The notes under the pieces were generated by a model that was given only the letters and a program-made list of their open reading frames with translations, was not told the DNA's origin and made no database searches. This document shows, piece after piece, positions 36,632-45,942 of a stretch of 64,000 nt of DNA; the first letter of the stretch is position 1; each line of letters begins with the position of its first letter. This DNA comes from Neiella marina. GTDB taxonomy: Bacteria > Pseudomonadota > Gammaproteobacteria > Enterobacterales > Neiellaceae. The stretch spans positions 310,001 to 374,000 of the forward strand of contig NZ_NGNS01000001.1 in NCBI RefSeq assembly GCF_002165625.1. Reading direction: 5' to 3'. The position numbers were made by a program, and so were the translations under genes.

Positions 36632-37148
36632 GTAACTTACGTTGCAACGTCCGACGATGCATATTCATCGCCCGAGCCGCAGCTGAGACATTACCGTCGT
36701 GCAACGCCAGAACCCGTTGAATGTGTTCCCATTCTGCTCGCTCCGGCGACATCGTTTCATCAACCACCGCTGGCTCAACAGCATTTTGACCTGTTAAAGC
36801 CGCTAGTAACGCCGCGGAATCAACCGGCTTTGACAGATAATCGTCGGCACCCAGCTTCATTGCCTGAACGGCAGTAGTCACGCTGGCATAGCCAGTGAGT
36901 AGTACGACTCTGGCATGCGGCACCAGTTGCCGTAAGTTGGGTAGCAGCTGCAAACCACTATCGTCGCCGAGCTTCATATCCAGCAATATATGCGACGGCT
37001 TTAACTGCTGTGCTTTGCCCAGTGCAGTAGCAGCATCGAACGCCACATCGGTAACAAAACCATGGCGCCTCAGCCGACGTTGCAAGAGCTCAGCAAAAGT
37101 CTGGTCATCATCGATGATTAACAGTGAATCAGTTGCCGGTGCTGTCAT
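36609..37148 (-). CDS. regA: Redox response regulator RegA/PrrA/ActR family
   Basis: 179 residues: receiver domain with Asp57 in ILLDMKLGDD and the conserved TGYAS and KP (LSKPVD), a short linker, and the compact Fis-type helix-turn-helix GNVSAAARAMNMHRRTLQRKLQKR that is nearly invariant in RegA proteins (quoted in full elsewhere only in part). RegA regulates oxygen-dependent energy genes such as oxidases in many proteobacteria. Its start overlaps the sensor's stop by four bases (ATGA), so they are one operon. Confidence 0.93.
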   Translation of the reverse strand: MTAPATDSLLIIDDDQTFAELLQRRLRRHGFVTDVAFDAATALGKAQQLKPSHILLDMKLGDDSGLQLLPNLRQLVPHARVVLLTGYASVTTAVQAMKLGADDYLSKPVDSAALLAALTGQNAVEPAVVDETMSPERAEWEHIQRVLALHDGNVSAAARAMNMHRRTLQRKLQKRPVKQ

Positions 37149-38404
37149 TGATGCTCCTCATTGAGCGGTAACCAGATAATCACCGTGATCTGTTGCTTAT
37201 CATCGGTCTGATGCAGCTGTAAGCGAGCGCCGAAACGCTCGACCACACTGCGGCTGAGCAACATCGCCATACCAAACCCCGACTCGGAGAACACCAACTG
37301 CTCGCCGGTCAGTTGGGCGACATCAAAATCGTCAGGACAAGGGTTGGTTATCGCCAGCCGACAACAGCGAGCGTGTTGTTCCGCTCGCTCCACTTCAAGC
37401 CGCACGGTGACTTCAGCAAGCCCGCTTGATTCGCTCGCTTGGGCGGCATTCTGCATCAGGTTAGTGAGCGCCGGTAATAGACTCGAATCGGCAACGATCA
37501 CGCCATGCTCATCGCTAGCGCTTTGGTCGATATGCAATTGCCAACTGATTTGCGGCCACAACAGCCGGCTGCGCTCAACAACAACAGTCGCCAACTGCGC
37601 CGGTTGCCAGTGTTGCGAGCGCTGCTCGCGGATATCAACGGCCAGCTGGCGCAGCTCCGACAAACTTTGCTGGCAGCGCATTAACGGCGCTTGCAGCGCT
37701 TCGATATCAGCGTTGCTGGGATATTGTTCGGCGAGTTCTTCATGCAATAAGCTTAACGTTGCGATGGGCGTGGCCATGTCGTGAGCGGTTTGGGCCGCCG
37801 CCGTGCCCATCGCTAACAATTGCTGTTGTCGCATCGCGGTCATTTGCTGCTGTGCTAACAATGCATCTCGCTGGCGCAACCCTCGGGCGATTGCTGCGAC
37901 AACAAAGGCGACCACCAAAGCAGACAACAAGAAGTTAATCCACATGCCAACAAAATGCCCTTGCATGTCATGTATATGATGCATTTGTTGTGGCAGCCAA
38001 AACACCATACTGGAATATGAAGCAATCGCCGCAGATAGCACCAACACCGCGCCCCACATCGGCAACATCACCCCAGCAAGCGCCACCGGCAATAACAAAC
38101 CCGACACATAGGCATTGGTGGCACCGCCAGTGGCATATAACAAACAACTGAGCCATAACACATCGAGCAACAACTGGCCGCACAGCGCTATGGGCTTAAT
38201 CGGGCGGCGAGCACGATACATCAGTAGTGCACTGGCTTGCTGGCCGAGTTGGCCCGCCAACGCCAACCAGATCAAGCTACTCCAAGCCTTCAACACAGCA
38301 CCAGACCAAACCAACAGCAGCACCACTTCCACCAACAGTAATAGCCAGCGCAGCTGAGTCAGCCGCGACCAATGATTGGTTGCTGGATTGTGTTGCTCGA
38401 TCAT
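37145..38404 (-). CDS. regB: Redox sensor histidine kinase RegB/PrrB family
   Basis: 419 residues: six hydrophobic segments (residues ~18-172), the loop GGATN (Gly93-Gly94, equivalent to the quinone-binding GGxxNPF of RegB), the phosphorylated His208 in TAHDMATP, and Cys244 in RCQQSL at the position of the redox-active cysteine of RegB. The ATP-binding lobe has NLMQNAAQAS and SGFGMAMLLS. Two departures from the usual family: the H-box reads HDMATP rather than HELGTP, and NPF is NAY. It would respond to the quinone pool or oxygen and phosphorylate RegA. Confidence 0.9.
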   Translation of the reverse strand: MIEQHNPATNHWSRLTQLRWLLLLVEVVLLLVWSGAVLKAWSSLIWLALAGQLGQQASALLMYRARRPIKPIALCGQLLLDVLWLSCLLYATGGATNAYVSGLLLPVALAGVMLPMWGAVLVLSAAIASYSSMVFWLPQQMHHIHDMQGHFVGMWINFLLSALVVAFVVAAIARGLRQRDALLAQQQMTAMRQQQLLAMGTAAAQTAHDMATPIATLSLLHEELAEQYPSNADIEALQAPLMRCQQSLSELRQLAVDIREQRSQHWQPAQLATVVVERSRLLWPQISWQLHIDQSASDEHGVIVADSSLLPALTNLMQNAAQASESSGLAEVTVRLEVERAEQHARCCRLAITNPCPDDFDVAQLTGEQLVFSESGFGMAMLLSRSVVERFGARLQLHQTDDKQQITVIIWLPLNEEHQ

Positions 38405-38444
38405 CCTTTATCTGCCTTTTTGTTCGATTTGCTTTAGCAGCAAA

Positions 38445-39095
38445 CTAGCCAATTTCTGGTTTGTTCCGCCGATCACCAATAACGCTCGCCGGTTGGCCGC
38501 CAACAATGCCATAGTCGGGCACATCTCGGGTTACCACGCTGCCCATCCCGATCACGGCATGATCACCAATGGTGACACCATCCACAATGCCAACACCGGC
38601 ACCTATCCAAACATCTTTGCCGATGATGACGCCATTGGAACTGACCGGTTGTTGCCAGACTTCGCGATCTGGCGCCATGCCATGGTTAAACGCAAAGATT
38701 TTTACCGCGTTGGCAATTCGCGTGTCATCGCCAATAGTGATCCCCGCGCGACCACCATCGAGGCTGCAGCCATGATTAATACTGATTCGGTTTCCAGCTT
38801 GAATTGGGCCATGTATGAAGCTATCTGCTGCGATCATGCAGCGATCACCAAAAATAACATCGCGCCCTGGTTCAGCAAAGATACGCGCGCTTTCGGCAAT
38901 AAAGCAATCCGTGCCGAGCGACACCGTTTCTAATTTTTGTAGGCGCTGCTGAATGCTTGTTTGCCAAGGTTTGGCCCACTGCAACTGTTTTGGTTTGAGC
39001 GAGTAATACAGCCACGGCATCCAGTTCAGTCGCTGTTTGTGCTGGTCAATGTAATCGTGGCTGGTCGGCTGAAATTCAGCGGGCTGATCATGCAT
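38445..39095 (-). CDS. Hexapeptide-repeat acyltransferase (maltose/galactoside O-acetyltransferase type)
   Basis: 216 residues. A ~60-residue N-terminal extension is followed by left-handed beta-helix repeats ([53 protein letters not shown]) and the end motif [10 protein letters not shown]. The catalytic histidine is in AFNHGM. Such enzymes transfer acetyl from acetyl-CoA to sugars. No polysaccharide operon adjoins it. Confidence 0.88.
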   Translation of the reverse strand: MHDQPAEFQPTSHDYIDQHKQRLNWMPWLYYSLKPKQLQWAKPWQTSIQQRLQKLETVSLGTDCFIAESARIFAEPGRDVIFGDRCMIAADSFIHGPIQAGNRISINHGCSLDGGRAGITIGDDTRIANAVKIFAFNHGMAPDREVWQQPVSSNGVIIGKDVWIGAGVGIVDGVTIGDHAVIGMGSVVTRDVPDYGIVGGQPASVIGDRRNKPEIG

Positions 39096-39152
39096 GGCGG
39101 AGAATTTGGTTGTGGTGTCGCTGCGCTGATGATATCAGCTTGGGTTTAGAAA

Positions 39153-39386
39153 TCATTGTTCCTCGCGACTCTTGCTGTCGTGCATCATCAGCAGCAAAGT
39201 GATCACCAATTTGGATGGGATCAGCAACAACAAGCCTGCGCCAATGGTTAGTGCGATTACTCGTACGCCACCGACGCCGTCAGTGCGCAAGTCGGTGAAT
39301 GCGATGAGACCAACACCAACGACAATCAAGGCGATACCAAACCACATCGCCACCATCAGTAGTCGTTTCCATTGGTTAAAGCTCAT
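39153..39386 (-). CDS. Small inner-membrane protein, two helices
   Basis: 77 residues with two hydrophobic segments (MVAMWFGIALIVVGVGLIAF and VIALTIGAGLLLLIPSKLVI) joined by a short polar turn. AGGAAAG lies six bases before the ATG. I do not recognise the family; possibly co-transcribed with the acetyltransferase 57 bp downstream. Confidence 0.7.
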   Translation of the reverse strand: MSFNQWKRLLMVAMWFGIALIVVGVGLIAFTDLRTDGVGGVRVIALTIGAGLLLLIPSKLVITLLLMMHDSKSREEQ

Positions 39387-39480
39387 TGCGCTTTCCTGTC
39401 ATAGGACGATCAAATTTCTAGCCGCGCTGCTAAGCCAATTCTCGGTTATTTTTCGAAACGCCGCATTCGTTGCCACCAGA

Positions 39481-39584
39481 GGTAGGAGGATAGCTAGTTG
39501 TTCGAGCATCTGCTGCATGGATGCAGCAGCTGAGCCATCAGGGATGATTTTACGGCGTCTCGCGCAAATAGCTATCGTCCTACC
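39481..39584. repeat. Dispersed intergenic repeat, copy C
   Basis: Core hairpin CTGCTGCA/TGCAGCAG, GCTGAGCCATCA, GATTTTACGGCGTC. Copy-specific inverted arms GGTAGGAGGATAGCTAGTTG (39481-39500) and its near-complement (39565-39584), 18 of 20 paired. Confidence 0.8.
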
Positions 39585-39643
39585 TTCGTGCAGAGATTCA
39601 TCTTACTCGGTTCTAAGCCAATACCTCTGACATGTATCAAAAA

Positions 39644-39671
39644 CAAAAAAGGGCGCCTGTAACAGACGCCC
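39644..39671 (-). terminator. Terminator of the glucan phosphorylase gene
   Basis: GGGCG.CTG/CAG.CGCCC with a three-base loop, followed on the minus strand by six Ts. Confidence 0.85.
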
Positions 39672-39720
39672 AAAGGAATACACAACTAAGGTCAACAGAC
39701 CATTTAGGGGGGTGGATCAG

Positions 39721-42700
39721 TTAATCGTTTAGCAAAGCCTTTGGCAGCACTAAATCGATTTGCTTGATGGCGTTATCGCGAGAGAACAGATGTTCACTGA
39801 TCTCAGCGTTAAGCACCAAGCCTGCAATTGTTTCAGTGCGTCCGTCAGCCCACTCAATGGTGATTGCTGCATCTTCACTGTCAATTGCTTGGAAGCGCAC
39901 CGGAACCTGACAGAAAGTGAAGGCCAAAGCAGCAGCAGGAACTGCCAACTCTTGCCAATCTCCGGCCAAATCCAGATAGCGCAAACTAGTGGCTTCGCTG
40001 GTAAATTCTTGCGCACGCAGCAGGCTTGGTTCGAAACGAATTTCGCCGTCCCAAATGCGCAAGCCCAACTCACCCCAACGGGTCAGCACTTCTTCTTTCA
40101 CCTGGCCGGTCATACCGGGTTGCTGAGCACCCAAGTGTGACGGCGTATGCGAATACGGGTCATAAGGGAATGAACCATATTCTTCAGGTGTTTTATTGAA
40201 GCCAATGCCTTCACGTACGCGATAGTAGTAGTCTGCCAGTGCCGCAATCGTTGCCTTGTCGGCACCTTGAGCAACCGCACTGAAGTAGTTTTCTTGCACC
40301 GCCAACAACAACTTAGACACCATGTGCCAATAGATGCTGCCGAGGCCTTCAAAGCCAAACATGGTGCCCGAACGACCAGTGAACGCTTTGTGGTTAAAGA
40401 TAGACTCGTATAAATCCAATACCGCTTGCTTGTCCTGCTCAACCGCAGTGCCAAATTGGCCGTTCAGCTTTTCCAACGCCACGATCAAATCGCCAGCATT
40501 GTGGAAGTTGGCGTTAAAGCGATATGCACCCGCAACGTCCTGCTCGATGATACGGTGGTCGTTCTCTGCCAGCATCATGCTCAGTACCGGAATCGCGTTG
40601 ACTTGCTCAGCGGACACTTGGTTTTTGGTCAGGAAGCTCGGTAAATCGCGGTCTGGATAGAGCATAAAGGTGCTTTGATCAGCACGCCACATATCGCTGG
40701 CAAACAATGCATCCAGTACTTTGACTGTGTTGTCTGGCGAGATGACACCAGCGCTTAGGGCGGCCACTTGGCCTTCCAGCATTGGGTACAAGTAATCAAC
40801 ACTGGCTTGCTCTGGCGCCACTTCCAACAAGTTGTATGCTTCGTACAAACCGTCTTGACGGACATTGTGAGCGATCGAGTGGTCAACAAAGACCAATGCA
40901 TCATCGAGCATCGCTACGACGGCATCAACTGATTGCTGCTGCGCACCGCTAAAGCCGCTGGTGTAAACCTGTTGACGGTACTTGCCTGCCGCTTCGCCAA
41001 GATCACGCAGAACCTGCCAGCGGAACTCGTCCGTAACTTTGTCATCGCCAAGCTGCGGTGCATATTGCGCCAATACTTTCGCAGTATCGGCCAGCCATTC
41101 GACAACCTCTGCCGACATGCTGTAAGCAGTTTCACCTTGCTCGGTCAGCAAGCGCTGCATAAAGGTGATGTAACGGCGCACATAGTACATAGTGACCATC
41201 GACAAGCCCTGACCAACCAAAGCATTGTTCGCATCGTTCCACTCAGGGCGTTGGGTGTTCAACCAAATACCACCATCAACCACCAAGTTGCTCAATTTGC
41301 TCAGCAGTGGCACCAATAGCTTTTCAAACAGGTTAACCTGATAGACTTCATCCGCACCAGTAAGTACCAACTTACCGTCAGAACCAATCTTTTCAACGCG
41401 CTGATCAATAAGCTTCGCTTTGTCATGATCAAAGTCGACGGTGTTTTTGAAGTCGGCAACCAAGGCATCAAACGGCTTAATCACGTATGGTACGTTGGCA
41501 TAACAGAACAACGGCTGTTGCAACAATGACTGCAATTGCTGAGGGTGGAACTGCTTCGACGCCTCAAGCAACTTCAGCAAATAGATAATCTGGTGGTCAC
41601 CCCAGTAGCCAATGTTGCTCCACGGATCATCCGGCTCATCCAATTCCCAATCGATACCGTCTTTGGTAATGCGGTATGGGTTGTAGCCATCAATGGTTGA
41701 CGCATTGACGAACTTGGCAATCACATTCTCAATGAAGTCTGGGTAACTAACAGCCAGTGCTTCCCAGTTTTGGAAGATATCGCGCCAGTTACCTTGATAA
41801 GACAACAGGCGGTTACCGGCATCATCACGCAATTTGATAACAAAGTGGTTCCAAGGGCGGCTTGGGTCGCCATGGCGACGACCAAAAGTGATCGGCAGGT
41901 ATTCGTAGCACAAACGCTCTAGTTGCGGATCGTTTTGCGCGATGACTGCTTTGTGCAGTTCTTGATACGACAGTACTTCTGGCAGATCACGAATAAATTT
42001 CTGATGACGTTGCCATACCGCTTTGTTCAATACCGACAGGGTGGCGTTGAAGTCTTCACGCGGCACTTGGTATTGATCGTTAAAAATACCACCGCGCATC
42101 ACGTTGAACAGTACATTGGCATAGTGGTGGGTACTAACGTGCTCTTCGGCAGTCGCTTGGAAGCCGTCAGCGGCAGCCATCAAACGAGCCAGTTCATCGG
42201 AATTGGCTTCGATCGAAGCGGCGATTTCATCGGCTAATTGAGGGTTTTCAGCAATTTGTTTACGCGTCGCGACAACGTCTGATTGTGACTGGCTAACATC
42301 AGCAATCAGCTGCCAACTTTGCTCTGTGTTGCCTGCCAATTTCAGCTTAGTCACCAACAGGTAAGCACCAGGCTCAGCGCGCATCAATTGTTCACTATGG
42401 ACTTCACGGCCCATACGGAACGCTTCGAGCTGACGAGTCGACAACAATACATTGGCTTGTGGCAAACCTAGGCTAAACACACCAGAGGCTTTGAGCGACT
42501 CACTTGGCTCAGCGCGATCAGAAATAGCGGCATAAAGCGCAAATACAGCATGATTCGTGGAGGCATCAAGCTCATTCCACTTATAAGCATCAACCAAACA
42601 ACTCGCTTCAGTTTGCGTTTTGCGCGGTACAGCCCAAGGCAACAAGTTAGTCACGCCATCTAGCAATTGAACATCAACGGTATCGCTGTTGAGGTTTTCT

Positions 42701-43167
42701 AAATAGCTTTGGCGAACAAAGCCAAACTCATCACTGGAGCTCCAGCTGTAGCTGAACTTCAAGCCCAGTTCATGGTTGGTCTCAGTGAACACCAACTTGC
42801 TGCCAAGCAGGTTCTTATATAGTGTGCGAGTGACTTTCGGGCTGGTTGGGCCTTGCTCAACAAATGGCTGCCACAACACAGGGCCGTTTTCAGTGGCCAC
42901 CCAGAATAGCGATTTGGAGCCAGTCTTATGCGCATTACTGTGAATCTTATCGACCGACTCATAAGGGAATAGGGCATTTTCTGGCTGGGTACGACCAGCG
43001 GTTAACGCTCCTGTTGAAGAGATAAACAACCAATGATCACTACTTGATACCAAGCTGATGAAGAATGGCGGCATTTGGTCATAGTCTTTGATCGCGTAAA
43101 AGCGTTCTCCGTTGAGCGTTACGAATCCGCTCGAGCCGACATCGGCCGCAAAGTGAGTATTTGTCAT
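39721..43167 (-). CDS. Beta-1,3-glucan phosphorylase, GH149/GH161 type
   Basis: 1148 residues, no signal peptide, so cytoplasmic. The sequence is that of the very long GH94-related phosphorylases: an N-terminal beta-sandwich (FPYESVDKIHSNAHKTGSKS), an all-helical barrel with WNDANNALVGQGLSMVT near residue 642, where the Asp is the expected general acid, and a C-terminal segment (GFNKTPEEYGSFPYDPYSHTPSHLGAQQPG, read in pieces). Length and motifs fit beta-1,3-oligoglucan phosphorylases (GH149, GH161) better than cellobiose phosphorylases (~800 residues). It would split imported laminari-oligosaccharides with phosphate into glucose-1-phosphate. A perfect operator lies 70 bp upstream and a terminator follows. 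Confidence 0.85.
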   Translation of the reverse strand: MTNTHFAADVGSSGFVTLNGERFYAIKDYDQMPPFFISLVSSSDHWLFISSTGALTAGRTQPENALFPYESVDKIHSNAHKTGSKSLFWVATENGPVLWQPFVEQGPTSPKVTRTLYKNLLGSKLVFTETNHELGLKFSYSWSSSDEFGFVRQSYLENLNSDTVDVQLLDGVTNLLPWAVPRKTQTEASCLVDAYKWNELDASTNHAVFALYAAISDRAEPSESLKASGVFSLGLPQANVLLSTRQLEAFRMGREVHSEQLMRAEPGAYLLVTKLKLAGNTEQSWQLIADVSQSQSDVVATRKQIAENPQLADEIAASIEANSDELARLMAAADGFQATAEEHVSTHHYANVLFNVMRGGIFNDQYQVPREDFNATLSVLNKAVWQRHQKFIRDLPEVLSYQELHKAVIAQNDPQLERLCYEYLPITFGRRHGDPSRPWNHFVIKLRDDAGNRLLSYQGNWRDIFQNWEALAVSYPDFIENVIAKFVNASTIDGYNPYRITKDGIDWELDEPDDPWSNIGYWGDHQIIYLLKLLEASKQFHPQQLQSLLQQPLFCYANVPYVIKPFDALVADFKNTVDFDHDKAKLIDQRVEKIGSDGKLVLTGADEVYQVNLFEKLLVPLLSKLSNLVVDGGIWLNTQRPEWNDANNALVGQGLSMVTMYYVRRYITFMQRLLTEQGETAYSMSAEVVEWLADTAKVLAQYAPQLGDDKVTDEFRWQVLRDLGEAAGKYRQQVYTSGFSGAQQQSVDAVVAMLDDALVFVDHSIAHNVRQDGLYEAYNLLEVAPEQASVDYLYPMLEGQVAALSAGVISPDNTVKVLDALFASDMWRADQSTFMLYPDRDLPSFLTKNQVSAEQVNAIPVLSMMLAENDHRIIEQDVAGAYRFNANFHNAGDLIVALEKLNGQFGTAVEQDKQAVLDLYESIFNHKAFTGRSGTMFGFEGLGSIYWHMVSKLLLAVQENYFSAVAQGADKATIAALADYYYRVREGIGFNKTPEEYGSFPYDPYSHTPSHLGAQQPGMTGQVKEEVLTRWGELGLRIWDGEIRFEPSLLRAQEFTSEATSLRYLDLAGDWQELAVPAAALAFTFCQVPVRFQAIDSEDAAITIEWADGRTETIAGLVLNAEISEHLFSRDNAIKQIDLVLPKALLND

Positions 43168-43236
43168 TTTTTTATCCCAAGAAGCGTAAATACATTTGCT
43201 TGTTGAACACCATCGCCAGAGAATGATGAATGTTCA

Positions 43237-43250
43237 TGTAAGCGCTTACA
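43237..43250. promoter_or_regulatory. LacI-type operator, perfect palindrome (phosphorylase)
   Basis: TGTAAGCGCTTACA, fully symmetric; used as the reference for the other sites. About 70 bp upstream of the phosphorylase start. Confidence 0.85.
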
Positions 43251-43526
43251 GGGAATTTTCATTACATTTCGTCAACAATGCAAGGGGCATTTGAATGCGG
43301 ATCGACAAAAATGAGAACTTAGATCAAAAAATCAGCTTGAATAACGCCAACAGCCATGAAACCAAATGAATATAACTGCTTGGTTTAGATGGAGTTTAAA
43401 TGAAAACACAATGTTACCGATAACAAAAATATCCAAAAACAGGTTAATTGGCGATTTTGTGAACTGGCTGGAATAAATGACGACAGCGCTGTCATTTCAA
43501 AATTACTGCATCATATAATCGCGAAA

Positions 43527-43540
43527 AGAAAACGCTTACA
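43527..43540. promoter_or_regulatory. LacI-type operator, degenerate (binding protein 1)
   Basis: AGAAAACGCTTACA, 11 of 14 matches with one intact half (CGCTTACA), 39 bp before the start at 43580. Confidence 0.55.
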
Positions 43541-43579
43541 TAAAAATTGAACGAATACGTTGTTTTGAGGTTTAGAGCA

Positions 43580-44452
43580 ATGAGACTCAACAAACTAATT
43601 GCTTTGCTGTTATTCCCCATTTTACTGGTTTCACTGACAAGTAAAGCTGCGATCCAAGTGAGCTACTATAAGCCAAGCAACGAGAATGATCGTTACCCGG
43701 TAGATTTAGTGGCCTTTCTACTCGACAAGTCTGGTCAAGATTACCAATTAACCCCGATCCCTTCTGAAAACTTAACCGAACAACGTTTGATCAGTGATGT
43801 TCAAAGTGGCCAAGTATCTTTTATTTCCATGGCCACCAATGAAAATCTCAACAAAGAACTACATGCTATTCAATACCCAATGTACCGAGGCTTGCTTGGG
43901 CATCGAGTATTTATCATTCGGCAGGGCGACCAGCACAAGTTCGATGGCGTCAAATCATTATCAGACCTAAATCGGCTAACCGGTGGCCAGGGTCGATTCT
44001 GGGCCGATACCGCGGTACTGAAAAGCGCAGGCTTAGACGTTGAAACCCCGGTCAAGTATCACAGCCTGTTTTACATGCTCGAAGGTGATCGTTTCGACTA
44101 CTTCCCTCGAGCCATTCATGAGCCACTCAATGAGATAGCAGCTCGTCCAGAGCTTAACCTAGCGATCGAAGAAAACTTATTATTGGTTTATCCAATGCCG
44201 ATGTTGCTCTACACCTCCAAGACCAACGAGCAACTCTACAATGCGCTGGAGACCGGCTTTGAAACCGCCATTCAAGATGGCAGTTTTGCCGATTGGTTTG
44301 TATCACACCCAGCCATTGAACAAGTGCTATCAAAGATCCAATTACATCACCGTACGGTGTTGCGCCTCGAAAACCCGCATTTGCCAGCAGGCACACCGGT
44401 GCACCGCAAAGAGCTTTGGCTCGACATTGATCAGCTTAAAAAGCGCTCCTAA
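43580..44452 (+). CDS. Orphan periplasmic binding protein (SBP_bac_3-like), paralog 1
   Basis: 290 residues with a signal peptide (MRLNKLIALLLFPILLVSLT) and a single type II binding-protein domain. It carries a GGQGRFWADTAVLKSAGL motif (quoted in part) and FDYFPRAIHEPLNEIAARP. No permease or ATPase gene is nearby, so it may work as a sensor subunit or scavenger rather than for ABC uptake. The start at 43580 is preferred because it begins the signal peptide; the frame extends 11 codons further. About two thirds identical to the next gene: a tandem duplication. Confidence 0.85.
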   Translation: MRLNKLIALLLFPILLVSLTSKAAIQVSYYKPSNENDRYPVDLVAFLLDKSGQDYQLTPIPSENLTEQRLISDVQSGQVSFISMATNENLNKELHAIQYPMYRGLLGHRVFIIRQGDQHKFDGVKSLSDLNRLTGGQGRFWADTAVLKSAGLDVETPVKYHSLFYMLEGDRFDYFPRAIHEPLNEIAARPELNLAIEENLLLVYPMPMLLYTSKTNEQLYNALETGFETAIQDGSFADWFVSHPAIEQVLSKIQLHHRTVLRLENPHLPAGTPVHRKELWLDIDQLKKRS

Positions 44453-44745
44453 CTCTATGGGTTGAGCACGGACGCTTGCCCACCCCTGGCTCCCTTCTCT
44501 CTATCGTTCAAGCTGCCATCAATTCATCTATTTGTGATCAGTAAACCTACTGACGCGACAATGAAAACGTTATCATCAGCATTATCTTTAATTATAAAAT
44601 GGATGCGGCATAGGCAGTTAGAGCGCGAATAAAAAAAGTGTGACATCAGAATCTGGGATCGAAAGGAAAAATCAAGTAACCTAAAAGTCAAATTGACAAT
44701 AAGATAAAAAACGCCACCAATTTACTCGATGAGAAGTAAAACAAC

Positions 44746-45618
44746 ATGAAAAATATAATAACAACGCTAATTATGCTGAGCACAGTGCTGCTGTGGCCGA
44801 TGTTGGCACATGCCGAGCTGAACGTGCGCTACTATGAACCTCGAAACAAGAAAGACAAATACCCCATTGATTTGGTCGAGTTCCTGCTAACCAAAGCTGG
44901 CGCTCGCTATACCCTAGACCCGGTCACGGCATCAGATTCGACAGAAATGCGTCAGATTGCGGACCTCAATGCCGGCTACATCAGCATTTCAACGCTAGCA
45001 GCTAATGACAACCTCAACAAAGAACTTCATGCCATCCAGTACCCGATTTTTCGTGGTTTACTGGGCCATCGAGTATTTATCATTCGCAAAGGCGATCAAA
45101 CTCGTTTCAACGACATCGAAAATATCCAGCAGTTGAGCAAACTCATTGGGGGCCAAGGCCGTTTCTGGGCCGACACTGCGGTGTTAAAGAGTGCCGGTTT
45201 GCAACTTGAAACCCCAGTCAAATACGACAGCCTGTTCTACATGCTCGACGGCAACCGATTCGATTATTTTCCACGGGCCATTCACGAGCCACTTACTGAA
45301 ATCGCCGCCCGCCCCCATTTAGATCTAACAATCGAAAACAATATTTTGTTGGTCTACCCACAACCTATGCTGTTTTACACCGCCAAATCCAATACCGAGT
45401 TATCTAGAGCCCTCGAACAAGGCTTTGAGTTGGCCGTTAAAGATGGCAGCTTTGCCAGCTGGTTTATCAATCACCCAATGATTGAAGAGGTGATGTCGAA
45501 GATAGATCTCGACAGCCGTACCGTGATTCGCATTCCAAATCCACATTTGCCAGCAGAAACACCGGTCGATCGCGCCGAGCTGTGGCTCGATGTGACACAA
45601 CTAAAACAAGCCAGCTAA
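44746..45618 (+). CDS. Orphan periplasmic binding protein (SBP_bac_3-like), paralog 2
   Basis: 290 residues, same layout as its upstream paralog: signal peptide to about residue 23, then VRYYEPRNKKDKYPIDLVEFLL and the shared blocks RGLLGHRVFIIRKGDQ, GRFWADTAVLKSAG, YFPRAIHEPL and LVYPQPMLFYT. A 293-bp gap with no terminator separates the two. Positioned between the glucan phosphorylase and the sugar symporter, inside the regulon. The ligand is not evident; family members bind amino acids or other small solutes. Confidence 0.85.
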   Translation: MKNIITTLIMLSTVLLWPMLAHAELNVRYYEPRNKKDKYPIDLVEFLLTKAGARYTLDPVTASDSTEMRQIADLNAGYISISTLAANDNLNKELHAIQYPIFRGLLGHRVFIIRKGDQTRFNDIENIQQLSKLIGGQGRFWADTAVLKSAGLQLETPVKYDSLFYMLDGNRFDYFPRAIHEPLTEIAARPHLDLTIENNILLVYPQPMLFYTAKSNTELSRALEQGFELAVKDGSFASWFINHPMIEEVMSKIDLDSRTVIRIPNPHLPAETPVDRAELWLDVTQLKQAS

Positions 45619-45942
45619 ATAGTCGTTCCCTGTTCTCCCCCTCTCAAAGCATCGGCAAGGACGCTGTGCTTTGATTCATTTTTGTGAATCCAAATCAAGT
45701 TTTAAGCTACCAGCACCGGTCAATCCTTGATCTTGTCTTTACATCTGCATAACCTTTCCATGTAAGCGCTTTCTTGTGGTGTTCATCATCAACTTAGTAG
45801 CGTGAAATCGCACGGAATAGGGCACTTCCAGCAACCTGAGCGGCAAGTGCACTGAAGCTGATTGGATAACCGACACTGCCTCTTCCAACCAGATAGGAGC
45901 AGTCGTGCAAACCATACATAATTCATAAACGGGGCAAGCTTA
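45619..45942. other. Promoter region of the symporter
   Basis: 324 bp. It contains a weak AAAGCA/TGCTTT dyad after the binding-protein gene and one operator. No gene is supported. Confidence 0.6.
45761..45774. promoter_or_regulatory. LacI-type operator (symporter)
   Basis: TGTAAGCGCTTTCT, 12 of 14 matches to the reference palindrome, 168 bp upstream of the symporter start. Confidence 0.65.

Larger units (their letters stand above)
39387..39720. other. Intergenic region with repeat copy C and the phosphorylase terminator
   Basis: 334 bp. Only the dispersed repeat and a terminator are seen. Confidence 0.6.
43168..43579. other. Divergent promoter region with two operators
   Basis: 412 bp, AT-rich, between the phosphorylase and the first binding-protein gene. 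Operators lie at each end (43237 and 43527). Confidence 0.7.

Noticed and set aside
44626-44660. TGTGACATCA as a CRP site before binding protein 2
   Set aside because: Only one half-site is present; the second half does not match.
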